A stretch of DNA of 51,762 nt, taken from NCBI GenBank assembly GCA_900290245.1, contig OKRB01000087.1:4524-56285 (forward strand), given 5' to 3'. Of this stretch, positions 50,544-51,762 are shown one piece after another. This DNA comes from Candidatus Sulfuritelmatomonas gaucii. GTDB taxonomy: Bacteria; Acidobacteriota; Terriglobia; Terriglobales; Acidobacteriaceae. Under the pieces are notes generated by a model. That model did not search any database. It was not told the origin of the DNA and saw only the letters and a program-made list of their open reading frames with translations. Position numbers and translations under genes: made by a program. Within the stretch, counting starts at the first letter, position 1. The number at the start of each line of letters is the position of its first letter.

Positions 50544-51698
50544 GTGACCCCGGTTCTTGACGAATTGACAGCGCCTGCGGCGCAGGCAGGCGAAACTTGT
50601 TCTCTTGAAAACTACCTGGCAATGCCGGACCACTCGATGGATGGGCGAATCACAGAAGCTCGCGCGCGGCTGGGCGCAACGACGGTGATTCTGGGACACC
50701 ATTATCAGCGCGATGAGGTGGTGCGTTTTGCCGATTTTACCGGCGACAGCTACAAGTTGTCGAAGACTGCGGCGGAGAGCGATGCCAGGTACATCGTGTT
50801 CTGCGGCGTGCATTTTATGGCCGAGAGCGCGGATGTGCTTGCGCGCGAGGGGCAGCAGGTGATCCTGCCGGACCTGAATGCCGGCTGCTCGATGGCCGAT
50901 ATGGCCGAGATCTCGCAAGTGGAAGACTGCTGGGACGCGCTGGAGCGCGCCGGGCTGGCTGGCGAGACTATTCCGGTGACGTATATCAATTCGACTGCGG
51001 CCATCAAGGCGTTTTGTGGCGAGCACGGCGGGCTGGTGTGCACGTCGTCGAGCGCGCGAGCGGCGATGGAATGGGCCTTTGCGCGCGGCAAGCGAATTCT
51101 GTTTTTGCCGGATCAGCATTTGGGGCGAAATACGGCGTATGCGATGGGGATTCCGCTCGATCAGATGGCGGTGTGGGATCCGTGGGCGGTGCAGATTGGA
51201 TTGTTCTGGGGCGGGCAGACGAAGGAACGACTGGCTGAGAGCCGGGTCTTGCTTTGGAAGGGGCACTGCGCGGTGCATCAGAGATTTTTGCCGAGCCATG
51301 TGGACCAAGTGCGGGCGAAGTATCCGGGCATTCAGGTGATTGTGCATCCCGAGTGCCGTTATGAGGTCTGCCAGAGGTCCGATGCGCTGGGCTCGACTGA
51401 ACAGTTAATTGCGCTTGTGGAACGGGCGTCGCGCGGCTCGATGTTCGCCATCGGCACGGAGATTCACCTGGTGAACCGGCTGGCCAAGCGCTTTGCGCCG
51501 GAAGGCAAGAAGATCATCACGCTCGACGACACCGGCTGCCTGTGCACGACGATGTACCGCATCAGCCCGCAGCACCTGGCGTGGGCGCTTGAGAATCTTG
51601 TCGAGGGGCGCGTGGTGAATCGCGTGCAGGTGAAGGCGAACGTGAAGCGGTGGGCGAAGGTGGCGCTGGATCGAATGCTTGAAGCGCGAAACGCATAG
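50544..51698 (+). CDS. nadA: Quinolinate synthase NadA
   Basis: The protein has 384 residues from a GTG with AAGGCGG upstream. It condenses iminoaspartate with dihydroxyacetone phosphate to quinolinate in NAD synthesis. Visible are VILGHHYQRDEVVRFADFTGDS, three iron-sulfur cysteines in LNAGCSMAD, VHPECRYEV and DDTGCLCTT, and the substrate region INSTAAIKAF and LFLPDQHLGRNTA. nadB and nadC do not appear in the window; they may follow beyond it. Confidence 0.96.
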   Translation: MTPVLDELTAPAAQAGETCSLENYLAMPDHSMDGRITEARARLGATTVILGHHYQRDEVVRFADFTGDSYKLSKTAAESDARYIVFCGVHFMAESADVLAREGQQVILPDLNAGCSMADMAEISQVEDCWDALERAGLAGETIPVTYINSTAAIKAFCGEHGGLVCTSSSARAAMEWAFARGKRILFLPDQHLGRNTAYAMGIPLDQMAVWDPWAVQIGLFWGGQTKERLAESRVLLWKGHCAVHQRFLPSHVDQVRAKYPGIQVIVHPECRYEVCQRSDALGSTEQLIALVERASRGSMFAIGTEIHLVNRLAKRFAPEGKKIITLDDTGCLCTTMYRISPQHLAWALENLVEGRVVNRVQVKANVKRWAKVALDRMLEARNA

Positions 51699-51762
51699 CT
51701 CCTAGGTCTGTGGCAATATGAAGGTGTACCTTTGTAGATACTTTTCTGGAGGCGAGTAGGCT
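51699..51762. other. Window end after nadA
   Basis: The last 64 bases contain no gene start that can be recognised. A GGAGG sequence at about 51750-51754 close to the edge suggests that another plus-strand gene begins just outside. Confidence 0.4.

Noticed and set aside
1..51762. CRISPR arrays, prophage or integrated plasmid genes
   Set aside because: No regularly spaced direct repeats with unique spacers, and no integrase, phage structural or conjugation genes were found.

Overview
The window looks like chromosomal DNA of an Acidobacteriota bacterium, probably class Terriglobia. This rests on the high-GC codon use, the character of the proteins, and several small interspersed palindromic and tandem repeats between genes. 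It is an inference; no rRNA or tRNA gene is visible to anchor it. I see no CRISPR array, prophage, integrase or intact insertion sequence. Nearly everything is housekeeping or envelope-related chromosomal content.

Layout. 1-7 kb: a secreted beta-propeller protein, a flavoprotein, then rho and rpoZ (minus strand) and the ComM-type AAA ATPase. 7-14 kb: an outer-membrane-type protein, a hexapeptide acyltransferase, then the classical replication-origin neighbourhood. There rpmH-rnpA-yidD-yidC run leftward, dnaA runs rightward, and about 530 bp lie between them. 14-21 kb: a secreted protein, an aldo/keto reductase, a PAP2 phosphatase, a putative lipoprotein, a gamma carbonic anhydrase homologue, rpsU, a double zinc-ribbon protein and purD. 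21-28 kb: a small membrane protein, miaA, a dihydrolipoamide dehydrogenase, a GNAT acetyltransferase, thrS, a small CxxC protein and a cold-shock protein. 28-35 kb: a PLP decarboxylase, galK, a short-type alpha-glucan phosphorylase, a small membrane protein and a TPR protein. 35-40 kb: the NfeD-slipin pair, a SPOR protein and two PlsC-type acyltransferases. 40-44 kb: a dapF-ldcA-mpl operon for making and recycling the meso-diaminopimelate peptide of peptidoglycan. 44-50 kb: a long leftward run of tatB-tatC-glutaminyl cyclase-like peptidase-mtnP-small ORF-PfkB kinase-membrane glycosyltransferase. The window closes with nadA on the plus strand.

The points most worth a second look are these. (1) The DapF homologue has serine at both positions where the family has its catalytic cysteines, yet sits in a murein-peptide recycling operon. 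(2) A family of five hairpin repeats shares a conserved outer edge and has different but internally complementary stems; one copy lies in frame inside the PLP decarboxylase. (3) A second repeat family has three copies, one of them in frame inside the signal-peptide region of the peptidase coupled to tatC. (4) Precise heptamer and nonamer tandem arrays lie between genes. (5) The rpmH-dnaA interval has no recognisable DnaA box. I did not find a clearly new multi-gene system; the novelty is mainly in the repeats, the DapF variant and a few small unassigned proteins.
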